64,000 nt of DNA from Amycolatopsis saalfeldensis (lineage in GTDB: Bacteria; Actinomycetota; Actinomycetes; Mycobacteriales; Pseudonocardiaceae). Positions within the stretch are counted from its first letter, which is position 1, and every line of letters starts with the position of its first letter. This document shows positions 55,730 through 64,000 of the stretch, piece by piece. The position numbers and the translations under genes are program-made. The notes beneath the pieces are model-generated. The model saw only the letters and a list, made by a program, of their open reading frames with translations, made no database searches and had not been told where the DNA came from. The stretch is from assembly GCF_900110575.1 (NCBI RefSeq), contig NZ_FOEF01000013.1, positions 1 through 64,000 on the forward strand, read 5' to 3'.

Positions 55730-57073
55730 ATGCGCGTGACTGGTCCCCCGGATCTGCGGCCCTACCTGCGTACGTTGGATGCGGAGACGATGGCGGAGCT
55801 GCTGTACGCCCAAGCGCAGCGTGACCCTGAGTTACGGCATTCACTCGAATTGCGCGCCGCCACCCAATCCGGTGACGTGACGGAGGCGCACCGCCTGCTC
55901 GACACCGCCGTGTCCGACGGCAACATGGAGTACACCGCGAAGGTCGGCGCGGTGCTGGACACGCTGCAGCGGCTGCTCGACGCGGGCAGCCGCGCGGACC
56001 TCGCCCCGTTGGCGCGCCGCACGGTCGACGACATCGGCGAGATGCTGGAGCAGTCCGGAGACCCGTCGGGTGATCTCGGTGACCGGCTGGAGCGCGCCGT
56101 CGAGCTGTACGCCCGGGCGTGCGTTGCGCGGCCGCCGGACCCCGGCCAGCTCGCCGACTGGATCCTCGAGGTCGAGTTCGAAGGGCTCGGCCGGCCCGTG
56201 ATCGAGCTGGCCGAATTCGCGAAAGCGTTGGGGGAACGCGGACTCGACCGGATCAAGTCCACTGTGGACGACGTCGTCGCGGCCGGCGCCACCGGGTACC
56301 GCCGTGACGTCGCGGAGCGGCTGCTGGAGGAGCTGGCCGAGGTTCGCGGGGACGTCGACGGGCTCGTCGCCATCCTGTCCGCGAAGCCGCCGCGGGTGGA
56401 CGTCAGCCTGAAGATCGTGCGGGTGCTTCGCGCGGCCGGACGGCACAGTGAGGCCATCGCGCACGCCGCGCGAGCGCTCACGCCACACAAGGCGCCCGCG
56501 CCGCCGGAGCCCGAGGACGAGACGGTTGCCTTGCGCCGCAAGGAGTTCGACGCCGAGCCGGGGCAGGTCACGTACCTCGCGTTGCGGGAGGCGTCGGTCG
56601 AGGCCGGTGTCTGGTCCGTACAGCGTGTCGGCGCGTTGAAGCAGCTTCGCGAGTGCGCGGGCGAAACCGAGGAAGGCGCCGAGGAACTTGCGCGCGCCCT
56701 GCTTGCCGAGGGACGGCCGGACGAGGCGTGGCGCGCGTGTGTCCGCTTCGGCGGCTCACTGGACCTGCGCGTCGAGCTGGCCGCGCTGCGCGAAGCCGAG
56801 CACCCGGCCGAGACGATCCCCGTCTACCGCACCCAGGTCGAGCGGCTGATCGAGCAGAAGGACCCACAGTCCTACCGCGAAGCGGCGAAGCACCTGAAGA
56901 AGCTGCGGACGCTGCACAAGCGCGCGGGGACGGCGGAGGAGTTCACCGGCTACCTGGCCGATCTGGTGACCGTGCACCGGCGCAAGACGCGGCTGATCGC
57001 CGAGGTGCGCGCGGCCCGGATCGCGTTGCCCAAGCCCCGCAGCCAGGCCGCGACGGACTCGTTGACCAGCTGA
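55730..57073 (+). CDS. Helical-repeat (TPR-like) conserved hypothetical protein
   Basis: 447 residues from ATG 55730 (GTG 55736 possible). Entirely helical: LRTLDAETMAELLYAQAQRD, LRAATQSGDVTEAHRLLDTA, RRDVAERLLEELAEVRGDVD, REAAKHLKKLRTLHKRAGTA. The spacing suggests 30-40 residue helical hairpins of an alpha-solenoid, and parts recall C-terminal halves of SWIM zinc-finger proteins, but no zinc finger is present. Function unknown. A 17-base copy of the sequence over its stop codon is repeated 33 bases later (CGGACTCGTTGACCAGC), suggesting a small tandem duplication of the gene end. Confidence 0.75.
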   Translation: MRVTGPPDLRPYLRTLDAETMAELLYAQAQRDPELRHSLELRAATQSGDVTEAHRLLDTAVSDGNMEYTAKVGAVLDTLQRLLDAGSRADLAPLARRTVDDIGEMLEQSGDPSGDLGDRLERAVELYARACVARPPDPGQLADWILEVEFEGLGRPVIELAEFAKALGERGLDRIKSTVDDVVAAGATGYRRDVAERLLEELAEVRGDVDGLVAILSAKPPRVDVSLKIVRVLRAAGRHSEAIAHAARALTPHKAPAPPEPEDETVALRRKEFDAEPGQVTYLALREASVEAGVWSVQRVGALKQLRECAGETEEGAEELARALLAEGRPDEAWRACVRFGGSLDLRVELAALREAEHPAETIPVYRTQVERLIEQKDPQSYREAAKHLKKLRTLHKRAGTAEEFTGYLADLVTVHRRKTRLIAEVRAARIALPKPRSQAATDSLTS

Positions 57074-57209
57074 ACCGGCCCGTCGCGGACTCGTTGACCA
57101 GCCGAAACGTGGTCACTCGCCCGACCGAGGAGCCGGAACCACCCGTGGGCCCGCGGCGACCAAGCTCCCGCGAGTCCCCGCTGGCGCCGTCGATGCAACG
57201 ATGTTCGGC

Positions 57210-58754
57210 ATGAGCCCGGTGAGTCGCGCCCGCAAGAAGAACCCGCAGCCCGCAGCGCACAGCGTGAACGGTCTGTTCAAGGACGTCCTCCGGGACTTCT
57301 CCGGATTGGCGGCCGAGCCCGGCCCGTTCGACGTCGAGCTGCTCGCGTCCGAGGTGCTCGGCCAGTGGTGGGACCTGGCGATCGAAGGTGACGCCGAGGG
57401 CGGCGAGCAGCTGGGGCTGGAGCTGATCGCGTTCGCGCAGCGCAAGATCACGCCCGGGGCGGCGGCGCTGCTGGCCGCGTTGAAGGTCGTCGCGGAGACC
57501 GAAGAGGAGCGCACGGCGGCGGCCGACGCGCTCGGCGTGGTGCTGGGCCGCGGCATTCCGGAGCCGGAGTGGGCGGCGTCGGTCGGCCAGGTGACGGTCG
57601 GCGAGTGCTGGCGCACCGGCGACGTTTACGGCGACGAATCCTCGCTGCTGTGTGTGTTCTCCCGCGGCGACGCGACGCTGGGGCTGTTGGCGCTGCTCGA
57701 CTTCACCGAGCGCGGCCGCGTGCGCGACCTCGTGGTCATCGACGCGCCGATCGAGGTGCTCACCGAGATGCGCGCGCAGGCCGCGGAGGACGCGGAGCTG
57801 GTGGTGCTGGACAAGATCGAGCCCGCGGACGCGCACCGGCTGCTCGTCGACGGCATCGCCGAGACCGACGGGATGGAAGAGCCCGAGGTCGGCGCGGACT
57901 ACGCGCGGTTCCACGCCATCGCGCTGACCTGGTGCCGGGCGCTGCCCGAGCCGTCGGCGTCGCTCGAGGTGGAGGAGTGGGCGCCCGCGCGGCGCGAGGC
58001 GGCGGTGGACGAGTTCGTCGCGGCGTCCGGGCTGGAGGAGCGGGAGATCGCGCGGCTTCTCGTGGACCACGGGTGTGAAACCGAGCCGGCGAATCCGCTG
58101 CGCGTCGGGCCGGAGAAGCTGGCGCGGTTCCTCGAGGCGCTGCTCGGCGGCGAGTACGAGCTGGAGGACGAGGACGCCCTGGCGCCGGTGGTGCTGGCGT
58201 GGGCCGCGTGGGCGGGTGCGCGCGAGGGGCTTTCGGAGGTCGCGGTGGCGGCGCTGGTCGCGGACGTCACGGAGTACCTGGAGGAGTACCTCGCCGAGGA
58301 GCCGGACGAGGACGAGCCGAACGACTACCTCGACGGCACCGAGTCGCCGGAGGAGGTGCTGGCCGTGGTCGAGCGCCGCCGGTTCGCGGTGCCGTCGCTG
58401 AACACGGTGATCGGCGACGAGGAGCTGACCGACCTCGACCCGGGCGACCCGGAGCAGCGCCGGCTGCTGGTGATCGGCGAGCACCCGGAGTACCACGAGT
58501 CGCTGGCGGACGACTCCTTCGACGGCGAGCCGCGCCTGCACCTGGCGCTGAAGACGACACTGGTCGACCAGCTCTGGGACGACTCCCCCGAGGAGGTCTG
58601 GCCGGCGGCGCTGCGGCTGGCCGAGCGGGGCCTTTCGCGCGACGAGGTGCTGGGGGAACTGGTCGCGGTGCTGGAGGGCCAGCTCGAGGAGACCGGCGAA
58701 GACCGGCTGGACTACGACCTGGACGGGTACCGCGAGGCGTTGGAACAGGTCTGA
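57210..58754 (+). CDS. Conserved acidic protein with DUF1841-like C-terminus
   Basis: 514 residues from ATG 57210 (ATG 57201 also in frame; neither has a clear ribosome site). Begins with a basic start (SPVSRARKKNPQPAAH), then a large acidic helical body (DALGVVLGRGIPEPEWAASV, LAEEPDEDEPNDYLDG) and a C-terminal domain LVIGEHPEYHESL with RLHLALKTTLVDQLWDDSPE, resembling DUF1841. Function unknown. Strong coding bias. An IS element lies 23 bases after the stop. Confidence 0.8.
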   Translation: MSPVSRARKKNPQPAAHSVNGLFKDVLRDFSGLAAEPGPFDVELLASEVLGQWWDLAIEGDAEGGEQLGLELIAFAQRKITPGAAALLAALKVVAETEEERTAAADALGVVLGRGIPEPEWAASVGQVTVGECWRTGDVYGDESSLLCVFSRGDATLGLLALLDFTERGRVRDLVVIDAPIEVLTEMRAQAAEDAELVVLDKIEPADAHRLLVDGIAETDGMEEPEVGADYARFHAIALTWCRALPEPSASLEVEEWAPARREAAVDEFVAASGLEEREIARLLVDHGCETEPANPLRVGPEKLARFLEALLGGEYELEDEDALAPVVLAWAAWAGAREGLSEVAVAALVADVTEYLEEYLAEEPDEDEPNDYLDGTESPEEVLAVVERRRFAVPSLNTVIGDEELTDLDPGDPEQRRLLVIGEHPEYHESLADDSFDGEPRLHLALKTTLVDQLWDDSPEEVWPAALRLAERGLSRDEVLGELVAVLEGQLEETGEDRLDYDLDGYREALEQV

Positions 58755-58761
58755 CCCGGTA

Positions 58762-58777
58762 CGAAACCCCCGCCCAC
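58762..58777 (+). repeat. Left copy of a 16-bp direct repeat flanking the IS element
   Basis: CGAAACCCCCGCCCAC, identical to 60184-60199. Confidence 0.9.
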
Positions 58778-58836
58778 TGAAGTGCTCCCCGGAAGTTGGA
58801 CTGAGAATTCAGTTCCAGCTTCCGGGGAGTTGTTGT

Positions 58837-59313
58837 ATGGATCCACGTAGTGCGTTGTCGGAGGGGCAGCGTGAGGCGGCTGTGGCGTTGTTCGAGCGGG
58901 GTTGGGGGGACACCTCGGTAGCGAGGTCGATGGGCGTGGCCCGCTGGCCGGTGCGGAGCGTGTATCGGCGGTGGAAGCTGCATGGCAGGCTTGCGCTGGT
59001 GAGGAAGCCGGTCAAGGGATCGTTCTCGTTCGAGGTCAAGCGCTCGGCGGTGCGGCGTTTCCTGGCCGGAGAGCTGGCCGCCGAGCTGGGGCTGTCGTCT
59101 CCGGCGGTGGTCAAGAGGTGGGCCCGGATCTACCGGCGCGAGGGCGAGGACGCACTGCGCCCGAAGCCCAGAGGCCGGCCACCGGGCGCCTCTGATAGTG
59201 CCCCTGACCAGGTCAGCGAGCTGAAGCGGCTGCGGCGGGAGAACGCCCGGCTCCAAGCAGAGGTCGCTTACCTGGGAAAAGTGCGTGCCTTGAGGGAGCG
59301 ACGACCGCGGTGA
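58837..59313 (+). CDS. IS3-family transposase OrfA
   Basis: 158 residues. Helix-turn-helix in SEGQREAAVALFERGWGDTS and SMGVARWPVRSVYRRWKLHG, a second one near LGLSSPAVVKRWARIYRREG, and a C-terminal leucine-zipper-like stretch LKRLRRENARLQAEVAYLGK. The size matches the longer OrfA of the IS150 group. It binds the ends and fuses to OrfB by frameshifting at 59274-59280. Confidence 0.85.
   Translation: MDPRSALSEGQREAAVALFERGWGDTSVARSMGVARWPVRSVYRRWKLHGRLALVRKPVKGSFSFEVKRSAVRRFLAGELAAELGLSSPAVVKRWARIYRREGEDALRPKPRGRPPGASDSAPDQVSELKRLRRENARLQAEVAYLGKVRALRERRPR
59274..59280 (+). other. Programmed -1 ribosomal frameshift heptamer
   Basis: G GGA AAA in the OrfA frame fits X XXY YYZ exactly. The -1 frame is open from here into OrfB (GKSACLEGATTAVKVRAVVS), producing the fused transposase typical of IS3. 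Confidence 0.75.
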
Positions 59314-60160
59314 AGGTCCGCGCCGTCGTGTCGCTCAAGGCTGAGCACTCCCTCGAACACCTGCTCGCTGCCGCCGGGCTGGCCCGGTCGACGTTCTTCT
59401 ACCACCAGGCCCGCCTGAGGCGGCCCGATCCCCGAGCCGAGCTGAAAGCGGCGATCACCGCCACCTTCGAGGAGAACCGGCGCCGGGGGCATCGGGTCGT
59501 GCACTGTGAGCTGCGCAAAGCTGGCTGGCAGGTCGCGAAGAAGCCGTGCTCACGCTGATGCGCGAGCTGGGTCTGGTCTGCCTGATCCGCCGCCGACGGC
59601 GCTATGTCTCCTACCAGGGCATGGTCGGCAAGATCGCCGACAACGTGCTGAAGCGGGAGTTCACCGCGACCGCACCGAACCAGAAGTGGGTCACCGACAT
59701 CACCGAGTTCCGCGTCTGCGACCGCAAGGTCTACCTCTCGCCGGTGATGGACCTGTTCGACCGGCAGATCATCTCCTACTCGGTCGGCACCTCACCCAAC
59801 CTGAACCTCACCAGCTCGTGCTTGCGCGATGCCCTGGCGACGCTGGCACCGGGACAGGCACCGATCGTGCCCTCTGACCAGGGCTTCCACTATCAGCACC
59901 AGTCCTGGCGGCACCTGCTGACCACTGCAGGAGCGACACCATCGATGTCGCGCAAGGCCAACTGCTACGACAACGCGGTCATGGAGAGCTTCTTCGGCCA
60001 CCTCAAGGAAGAGATGTTCCACCACACCGGCTACCTCAGCACCGACGCCTTCACCACCGCGCTGGACGACTACATCACCTGGTTCAACACCGGCCGGGGC
60101 CACACACACCGCGAGGGTCTGAGCCCGGTGCAATACCGGACCCAGACCCTCGCTGCCTAG
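59310..60160 (+). pseudogene. IS3-family transposase OrfB with a single-base deletion
   Basis: DDE integrase. Part one (from GTG 59310) runs to CELRKAGWQVAKK and then stops at 59556 in a wrong frame; part two continues LTLMRELGLVCLIRRRRR to 60160. One base is missing near 59542 (AAGAAGCCGTG where AAGAAG plus a codon ending before CCGTG-type phase is expected). Catalytic residues are intact: Asp in WVTDITEF, Asp in VPSDQGFHYQ, Glu in DNAVMESFFGHLKEEMF. The element is probably immobile now unless this is a sequencing error. Confidence 0.8.
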
Positions 60161-60183
60161 ACTCAATTACCGAGTCCAACTTC

Positions 60184-60199
60184 CGAAACCCCCGCCCAC
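60184..60199 (+). repeat. Right copy of the 16-bp direct repeat flanking the IS element
   Basis: CGAAACCCCCGCCCAC, identical to 58762-58777; it also forms the left arm of a hairpin with CCGGGGTTTCG (about 60250-60259). Confidence 0.9.
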
Positions 60200-60316
60200 C
60201 TCGGGGGGCGTCCCACGTCCAGTCTATCGGGTGGGGGTGCTCGGGCCGGGGTTTCGATGGGGCTGGGGGGTGAGTTGTCCACATCCGGGGCTGGGTGTGG
60301 ATAGAGGGGCAGCGCC

Positions 60317-60478
60317 CTAAGCGGTCGGCCCGGTCGGTCCCGGGATCACCTCGGCCGCCTTCGAGCGGCGTTCTCGTAGGGCCTCGTCGAAGTCGACGAC
60401 GAAGGTGCCGGCGGCCATGGCCACCAGCAGGGTCAGGCCTAGTACTGCGCCGATCCAGGTCAGGACGATGGTGAGCAT
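60317..60478 (-). CDS. 53-residue membrane protein
   Basis: ATG 60478 is preceded by an excellent ribosome site (GGGGAGGAGG, spacing 5). The protein has one transmembrane helix (LTIVLTWIGAVLGLTLLVAM), then FVVDFDEALRERRSKAAEVI and a short tail ending in Thr-Ala. All codons follow genome bias. Type I/III small membrane protein, function unknown. It lies downstream of coaA in the same direction with 160 bases between. Confidence 0.7.
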   Translation of the reverse strand: MLTIVLTWIGAVLGLTLLVAMAAGTFVVDFDEALRERRSKAAEVIPGPTGPTA

Positions 60479-60638
60479 GGTGGCCTCCTCCCCAGGTCAG
60501 ACGGTTTTTCCTGGTGAGTTCAGGGTCGCTTTCGCCAGGGCGGCCCGGTATCGGCCAACCGGTTAGGAAAGCACTGGCCGATCGGCCGATCGGCCAGCCC
60601 AGGGTCACTCGGCGAGGCCGTGTGAGTGAACCGAGGGT

Positions 60639-61571
60639 TCAGAGCTTGCGGAGCCGGACGCGGTTGATGGAGTGGTCCGGGTCCTTGCGCAGCACCAGGG
60701 TCGCCCGGGGACGGGTCGGCTTGATGTTCTCCATCAGGTTCGGCTCGTTGATCGTGCGCCACAGGTGCCGGGCCTCTTCGCGGGCCTCGTCGTCGGGCAG
60801 GCCGGCGAAGTGGTGGAAGTGCGAAGCCGGGTCCGAGAACGCCGTGTGGCGCAGCTTCAGGAAGCGCTCCACGTACCAGCGCTCGATGTCGCCGGTGTGG
60901 GCGTCGACGTAGATGGAGAAGTCGAACAGGTCCGAAACGGTCAGGCGCGGCCCGGGCTGCAGGACGTTCAGGCCCTCGATGATCAGGATGTCCGGCCGCT
61001 CCACCACCTGCTCCTCACCAGGCAGGATGTCGTACGCGAGGTGTGAGTACACCGGCGCCGACACGTGCTCGGCGCCCGACTTCACCTCGGTGACGAACCG
61101 CAGCAGCGCGCGGCGGTCGTAGCTCTCCGGGAAGCCCTTGCGGTGCATGATGCCGCGGCGGGTCAGCTCGGCGCGCGAGTACAGGAAGCCGTCGGTGGTC
61201 ACCAGGTCCACGCGCGGGTGATCCGGCCAGCGGGCGAGCAGCGTGCGCAGGATTCGGGCCGTGGTCGACTTGCCGACCGCGACACTTCCCGCGATGCCGA
61301 TCACGAACGGGACCTTCGTGTCGCGGCAGTCGTCGCCGAGGAACGTGGTGGTGGCCTCGTACAGCTGCTGGCGCGCCTTCACCTGCAGGTTGATCAGGCG
61401 CGAGAGCGGCAGGTAGACCTCCGCGACCTCGGCCAGGTCGACCTGCTCGCCGAGCCCGCGCAGCCGCACCAGCTCGTCGGCGGTCAGCGGCAGTGGCGTC
61501 GAACTGCGCAGCTCACGCCACTGATCCCGGTGAAGCTCGACGTAGGGGCTGAGTTCACGCACCCGGGTCAT
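60639..61571 (-). CDS. coaA: Type I pantothenate kinase
   Basis: 310 residues. P-loop [18 protein letters not shown] (about 92-108), [50 protein letters not shown] and [20 protein letters not shown] are diagnostic for the bacterial CoaA fold. Phosphorylates pantothenate with ATP, the first and regulated step of coenzyme A synthesis. Starts with the common [13 protein letters not shown] segment. Normal length. Confidence 0.95.
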   Translation of the reverse strand: MTRVRELSPYVELHRDQWRELRSSTPLPLTADELVRLRGLGEQVDLAEVAEVYLPLSRLINLQVKARQQLYEATTTFLGDDCRDTKVPFVIGIAGSVAVGKSTTARILRTLLARWPDHPRVDLVTTDGFLYSRAELTRRGIMHRKGFPESYDRRALLRFVTEVKSGAEHVSAPVYSHLAYDILPGEEQVVERPDILIIEGLNVLQPGPRLTVSDLFDFSIYVDAHTGDIERWYVERFLKLRHTAFSDPASHFHHFAGLPDDEAREEARHLWRTINEPNLMENIKPTRPRATLVLRKDPDHSINRVRLRKL

Positions 61572-61693
61572 CGCACACTCCTCGACCGTCGCCTGCGCTG
61601 GCTGGCGTCAAATGCGCCTTCAACGGTAGGGCCAACCACACGTGAACGCGCTGTGATGTGATGCACGCGCCCCTATCCTGCGGACGGCCGAGA

Positions 61694-62326
61694 TCACCGA
61701 GCGTGACGACGGTGGCCGAAGACTTCCTCCCACGCCGCGGCCACCTGCCGCGCGCAGACGGCCGGTGGCACGCCGCCGACGCCGGTGCCGAGGCCCGGCA
61801 TCGCGATGGTGGTGACGTGGTCGTGAACGGGCCCGTGATCGAGCTGTCCGTGCCGCCACTGCAGGAACACCGCGCGCGCCGCCAGGTACGGGTGGACGGT
61901 GTCGGCGGGCAGCACCTCACCGGGTTCGCGCATGGTCGGCGCGCTGATCAGCCAGGCCGGCTCGGCCTCGCCCGTCGGGACGATCACGGACTCGCCGATC
62001 GGCAGTTCACCGCCGTACGAAGCCAGAACCGCGCTGCGGACGCTCTGCTCGACCCCCGGGAAAGCGCGGGCGTAGACCGCGTCGATCCCGCCGCGCATCC
62101 AGCCGTACGAGTTCGCCGGGCTGACCACGGCCTGGGCGGTGACGTCGAGCACCGAGCCGCGGTGCACCCGGACCCGGCCACCGGGATCGGCGAGGGTGGA
62201 GAGGGCATCGGTCCACGCGGCGGCAAGCGGTTCATCGACGGCGCACAACACCAGTTCCGGCGCCCGCGGCGAGGCCGGCGCACCGACGTCTTCGCGCCCG
62301 GTGTGTGTGCCCGATTCGGCGGTCAC
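61694..62326 (-). CDS. Macro-domain protein
   Basis: 210 residues from GTG 62326 (the open frame continues upstream but overlaps the pheA promoter). ADP-ribose-binding fold with VHRGSVLDVTAQAVVSPANS, YGWMRGGIDAVYARAFPG, GESVIVPTGEAEPAWLISAP and IAMPGLGTGVGGVPPAVCAR, where the Asn and glycine loops bind ADP-ribose. Likely removes or reads ADP-ribose marks in the cytoplasm. Divergent from pheA. Confidence 0.85.
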   Translation of the reverse strand: MTAESGTHTGREDVGAPASPRAPELVLCAVDEPLAAAWTDALSTLADPGGRVRVHRGSVLDVTAQAVVSPANSYGWMRGGIDAVYARAFPGVEQSVRSAVLASYGGELPIGESVIVPTGEAEPAWLISAPTMREPGEVLPADTVHPYLAARAVFLQWRHGQLDHGPVHDHVTTIAMPGLGTGVGGVPPAVCARQVAAAWEEVFGHRRHAR

Positions 62327-62411
62327 GGCTCTAGCATGGCAAAAAACGCCACCCGGCGTAACCGGTTGGCGTACCGGCTGTCCGAGTGAAAGTCGCCACG
62401 TGCGGGGTAAG

Positions 62412-62417
62412 TAGCCT
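62412..62417 (+). promoter_or_regulatory. -10 element of pheA (leaderless start)
   Basis: TAGCCT ends six bases before the GTG start at 62424, giving a transcript that begins at or next to the start codon. Confidence 0.4.
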
Positions 62418-62423
62418 GGCGAG

Positions 62424-63329
62424 GTGTTGCGGATCGCGTACTTCGGCCCCCAGGGCACCTTCACCGAACAGGCCGCCCGGGCGCTCGCGCCCGGCGAGGA
62501 CCTGGCCCCCTACGAGACGGTCCGGCTCGCGCTCGCGGCCGTGCGCGAAGGCGCCGCGGACGCCGCGTGCGTGCCGATCGAGAACTCCGTCGAGGGCGTG
62601 GTGCCGACGACGCTCGACGGGCTCAGCGACGGCGAGCCGCTGGTCGCGGTGGCCGAGACGATCCTGCCCATCCACTTCAGCGTGCTGACCCGCCCGGGCG
62701 GGGGCGAGGTCAAGACCGTCGCCAGCCATCCGCACGCGCTCGCGCAGGTGCGCGACTGGGTGGAGGCGAACCTGCCGGGCGCCACGCCGGTGGCGTCGTC
62801 CTCCACCGCGGGCGCGGCCGTCGGCGTGGTCAACGGCGACTTCGACGCGGCCGTCTGCGCGCCGGTCGCCGCCGAGCACTACCCGCTGGAGGTGCTGGCC
62901 ACGGGCGTCGCGGACGTCCACGACGCGCAGACGCGCTTCCTCATGGTCCGCCGCCCCGGCGAGCTGCCCGCCCCGACCGGCGCGGACCGGACTTCGATCG
63001 TCGCGGCGGCGGTGAACCGCACCGGCACGCTGGCCGAGCTGCTCGCGGAGCTGGCCGGCCGCAGCATCAACCTCACCCGCCTCGACGCGCGGCCCACGCG
63101 CAACAACTTCGGCGAGTACCGCTTTTTCATCGACTTCGAGGGGCACGTCGCCGAGCCCCGGATCGTCGACGCGATGGCCGCCCTGCGCCGCCGCTGTCAC
63201 GTGCGGTTCCTCGGTTCGCACCCGCGTGCCGACGGGGTCGTGGCCACCATCGAGCCGGGGGCCGGCAACCAGGATTTCCTCGACGCGCAGGCCTGGGCCG
63301 ACGCCGTGGTGAAGGGGGAAGGCGCGTGA
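62424..63329 (+). CDS. pheA: Prephenate dehydratase
   Basis: 301 residues from GTG 62424. Dehydratase domain with IAYFGPQGTFTEQAARALAP, CVPIENSVEGVVPTTLDGL, and the catalytic Thr in HDAQTRFLMVRR. A C-terminal ACT domain (about 190-275) has NRTGTLAELLAELAGRSINL and ARPTRNNFGEYRFFIDFEGH, which binds phenylalanine for feedback control. Converts prephenate to phenylpyruvate in phenylalanine synthesis. No fused chorismate mutase, as usual in actinobacteria. Overlaps the next gene by 4 bases. Confidence 0.95.
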   Translation: MLRIAYFGPQGTFTEQAARALAPGEDLAPYETVRLALAAVREGAADAACVPIENSVEGVVPTTLDGLSDGEPLVAVAETILPIHFSVLTRPGGGEVKTVASHPHALAQVRDWVEANLPGATPVASSSTAGAAVGVVNGDFDAAVCAPVAAEHYPLEVLATGVADVHDAQTRFLMVRRPGELPAPTGADRTSIVAAAVNRTGTLAELLAELAGRSINLTRLDARPTRNNFGEYRFFIDFEGHVAEPRIVDAMAALRRRCHVRFLGSHPRADGVVATIEPGAGNQDFLDAQAWADAVVKGEGA

Positions 63330-63943
63330 GGCTGCTGCTGGTCCGCCACGGTCAGACGTCCGGGAACCTGCGGGGCGCGCTGGACACGGCGTTGCCCGGG
63401 CCGCCGCTCACCGAGCTGGGGCAGGAGCAGGCGCGGGCACTCGCCGAACGGCTGGGCGGCGAGCCGATCGTGGCCGTGTACGCCTCGCAGGCCACGCGCG
63501 CGCAGCAGACCGCCGCGCCGCTGGCCGAGGCGCTGGGCCTCGAGGTGCAGGTGATCGAGGGCGTCAAGGAGGTCGCCGCCGGAGACCTCGAGGACCACAC
63601 CGGCCGCGAGTCGATCGAGATTTACATGAAAACCGTCCGCCGCTGGACGCTCGGCGAGCTGGACGCGCGGATCCCCGGCGGCGAGTCGGGCGCGGAGGTC
63701 CGGGCCCGCATGCTCCACGCGGCCGCCGAGCTGCGCGCGAAGCACGAGCACGACGGTCCGGACGCCACCGTCGTCCTGGTCAGCCACGGCGGGGCGATCC
63801 GGCTGGGCGCGGAGTGGCTCGCGTCGAACGTGCCGCCCGACCTCGCGAACAGCGCGCTGATCCCGAACACCGCCTTCGTCGACCTGCTCGCCGAGCCGGA
63901 CGGCGGCTGGCGCTGCCTGAGCTGGGTCGACACGCCGCTGTAA
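63326..63943 (+). CDS. Histidine phosphatase (phosphoglycerate mutase-like)
   Basis: 205 residues from GTG 63326, overlapping the pheA stop. RHG motif LLLVRHGQTSGNLRG at the N-terminus and the second catalytic His in VVLVSHGGAIRLGAE, with SQATRAQQTAAPLAEALGLE between. A single-domain phosphatase of unknown substrate; the coupling to pheA is a common actinobacterial arrangement. Confidence 0.9.
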   Translation: MRLLLVRHGQTSGNLRGALDTALPGPPLTELGQEQARALAERLGGEPIVAVYASQATRAQQTAAPLAEALGLEVQVIEGVKEVAAGDLEDHTGRESIEIYMKTVRRWTLGELDARIPGGESGAEVRARMLHAAAELRAKHEHDGPDATVVLVSHGGAIRLGAEWLASNVPPDLANSALIPNTAFVDLLAEPDGGWRCLSWVDTPL

Positions 63944-64000
63944 GGACTCCACTCACGAGTCTTCACCGGGTGGGCCGCCATCAGGCGTTGTAAATTCGCT

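Larger units (their letters stand above)
58778..60183 (+). mobile_element. IS3-family (IS150-like) insertion sequence with frameshifted transposase
   Basis: Two overlapping transposase frames (orfA, orfB) with a canonical -1 slippery heptamer at their junction. Left end TGAAGTGCTCCCC followed by GGAAGTTGGACT; right end carries the inverted copy of GGAAGTTGGACT (60173-60184) but not the outer TGAAGTG part, so the right terminus is either truncated or an internal end was used. Flanked by a 16-bp perfect direct repeat, longer than the 3-5 bp typical for IS3. Inserted in the region between convergent genes. Confidence 0.8.

Noticed and set aside
60184-60480. Second cargo gene of the IS element
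   Set aside because: The region holds terminator arms and the separate 53-residue gene with its own ribosome site outside the element.

Overview
The window is about 64 kb of very GC-rich actinobacterial chromosome. Mycothiol S-conjugate amidase, an F420-type PPOX oxidoreductase, IdeR/DtxR-like iron boxes, a DosR/DevR-type regulator, many GTG/TTG starts, GTGA/ATGA overlaps and several apparently leaderless genes all point to a mycelial actinomycete of the Pseudonocardiales. Amycolatopsis-like is my best guess, inferred from gene content only. There is no rRNA operon, CRISPR array or prophage. One tRNA-Gly(GCC), one IS3-type insertion sequence and several decaying genes are present.

Layout. 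1-3.7 kb: end of a low-complexity protein gene and small conserved hypotheticals (DUF2716, an orphan Imm7-like immunity protein). 3.7-5.8 kb: a phospholipase C pseudogene, a chitin-type LPMO with a DasR-like operator, and tRNA-Gly. 6-18.4 kb: a sigma factor fused to a zinc finger and membrane tail, a Fpg/Nei glycosylase, a LytS-type kinase, an S49 peptidase, an acyl-CoA ligase with a double-headed TetR regulator, the matching LytTR regulator, an acetate-type symporter with DUF485 partner, and a rhodanese. 18.4-28.4 kb: a repeat-bearing DUF4328 protein, a TetR / drug exporter / mycothiol amidase detoxification unit, a frameshifted P450, a striking intergenic repeat array, and a SigE-type sigma factor with a putative membrane anti-sigma factor. 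28.4-36.8 kb: ferritin and a DUF2470 protein with iron boxes, arginine deiminase, a CPBP protease, a PPOX protein, a multiply frameshifted membrane gene, an IclR regulator, and DUF998 and GDT1-type membrane proteins. 36.9-50.9 kb: CutA, the cydA-cydB-cydDC cytochrome bd operon ending in a GAF histidine kinase, a lone STAND NTPase with TPRs, a minisatellite, a glycerophosphotransferase-like gene with a 10-base G tract, and a DosR-type response regulator. 51-58.8 kb: an excalibur protein with its class F sortase, a degenerate nuclease/excalibur protein, a catalytically degenerate membrane-anchored exonuclease, MazG, and two large conserved hypotheticals. 58.8-64 kb: an IS3-family element, a 53-residue membrane protein, coaA, a macro-domain protein, pheA and a histidine phosphatase.

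How parts work together. The cyd operon has an almost textbook DosR box about 60 bp upstream of cydA, a GAF sensor kinase fused to its end by translational overlap, and a DosR-like regulator 6 kb away, so low-oxygen control of cytochrome bd is likely. TetR, exporter and Mca form one compact detoxification unit with three copies of a palindrome, TAGGT-N3-ACCTA, in the intergenic region. The same palindrome recurs across the window, inside coding sequences and as a degenerate 18/19-bp array of about 16 units at 26.1-26.4 kb; I regard this as the most unusual signal here. A second theme is in-frame minisatellite expansion inside otherwise ordinary proteins (33-residue units in CydDC, 18-residue units in the MFS exporter, 12-residue units in the DUF4328 protein).
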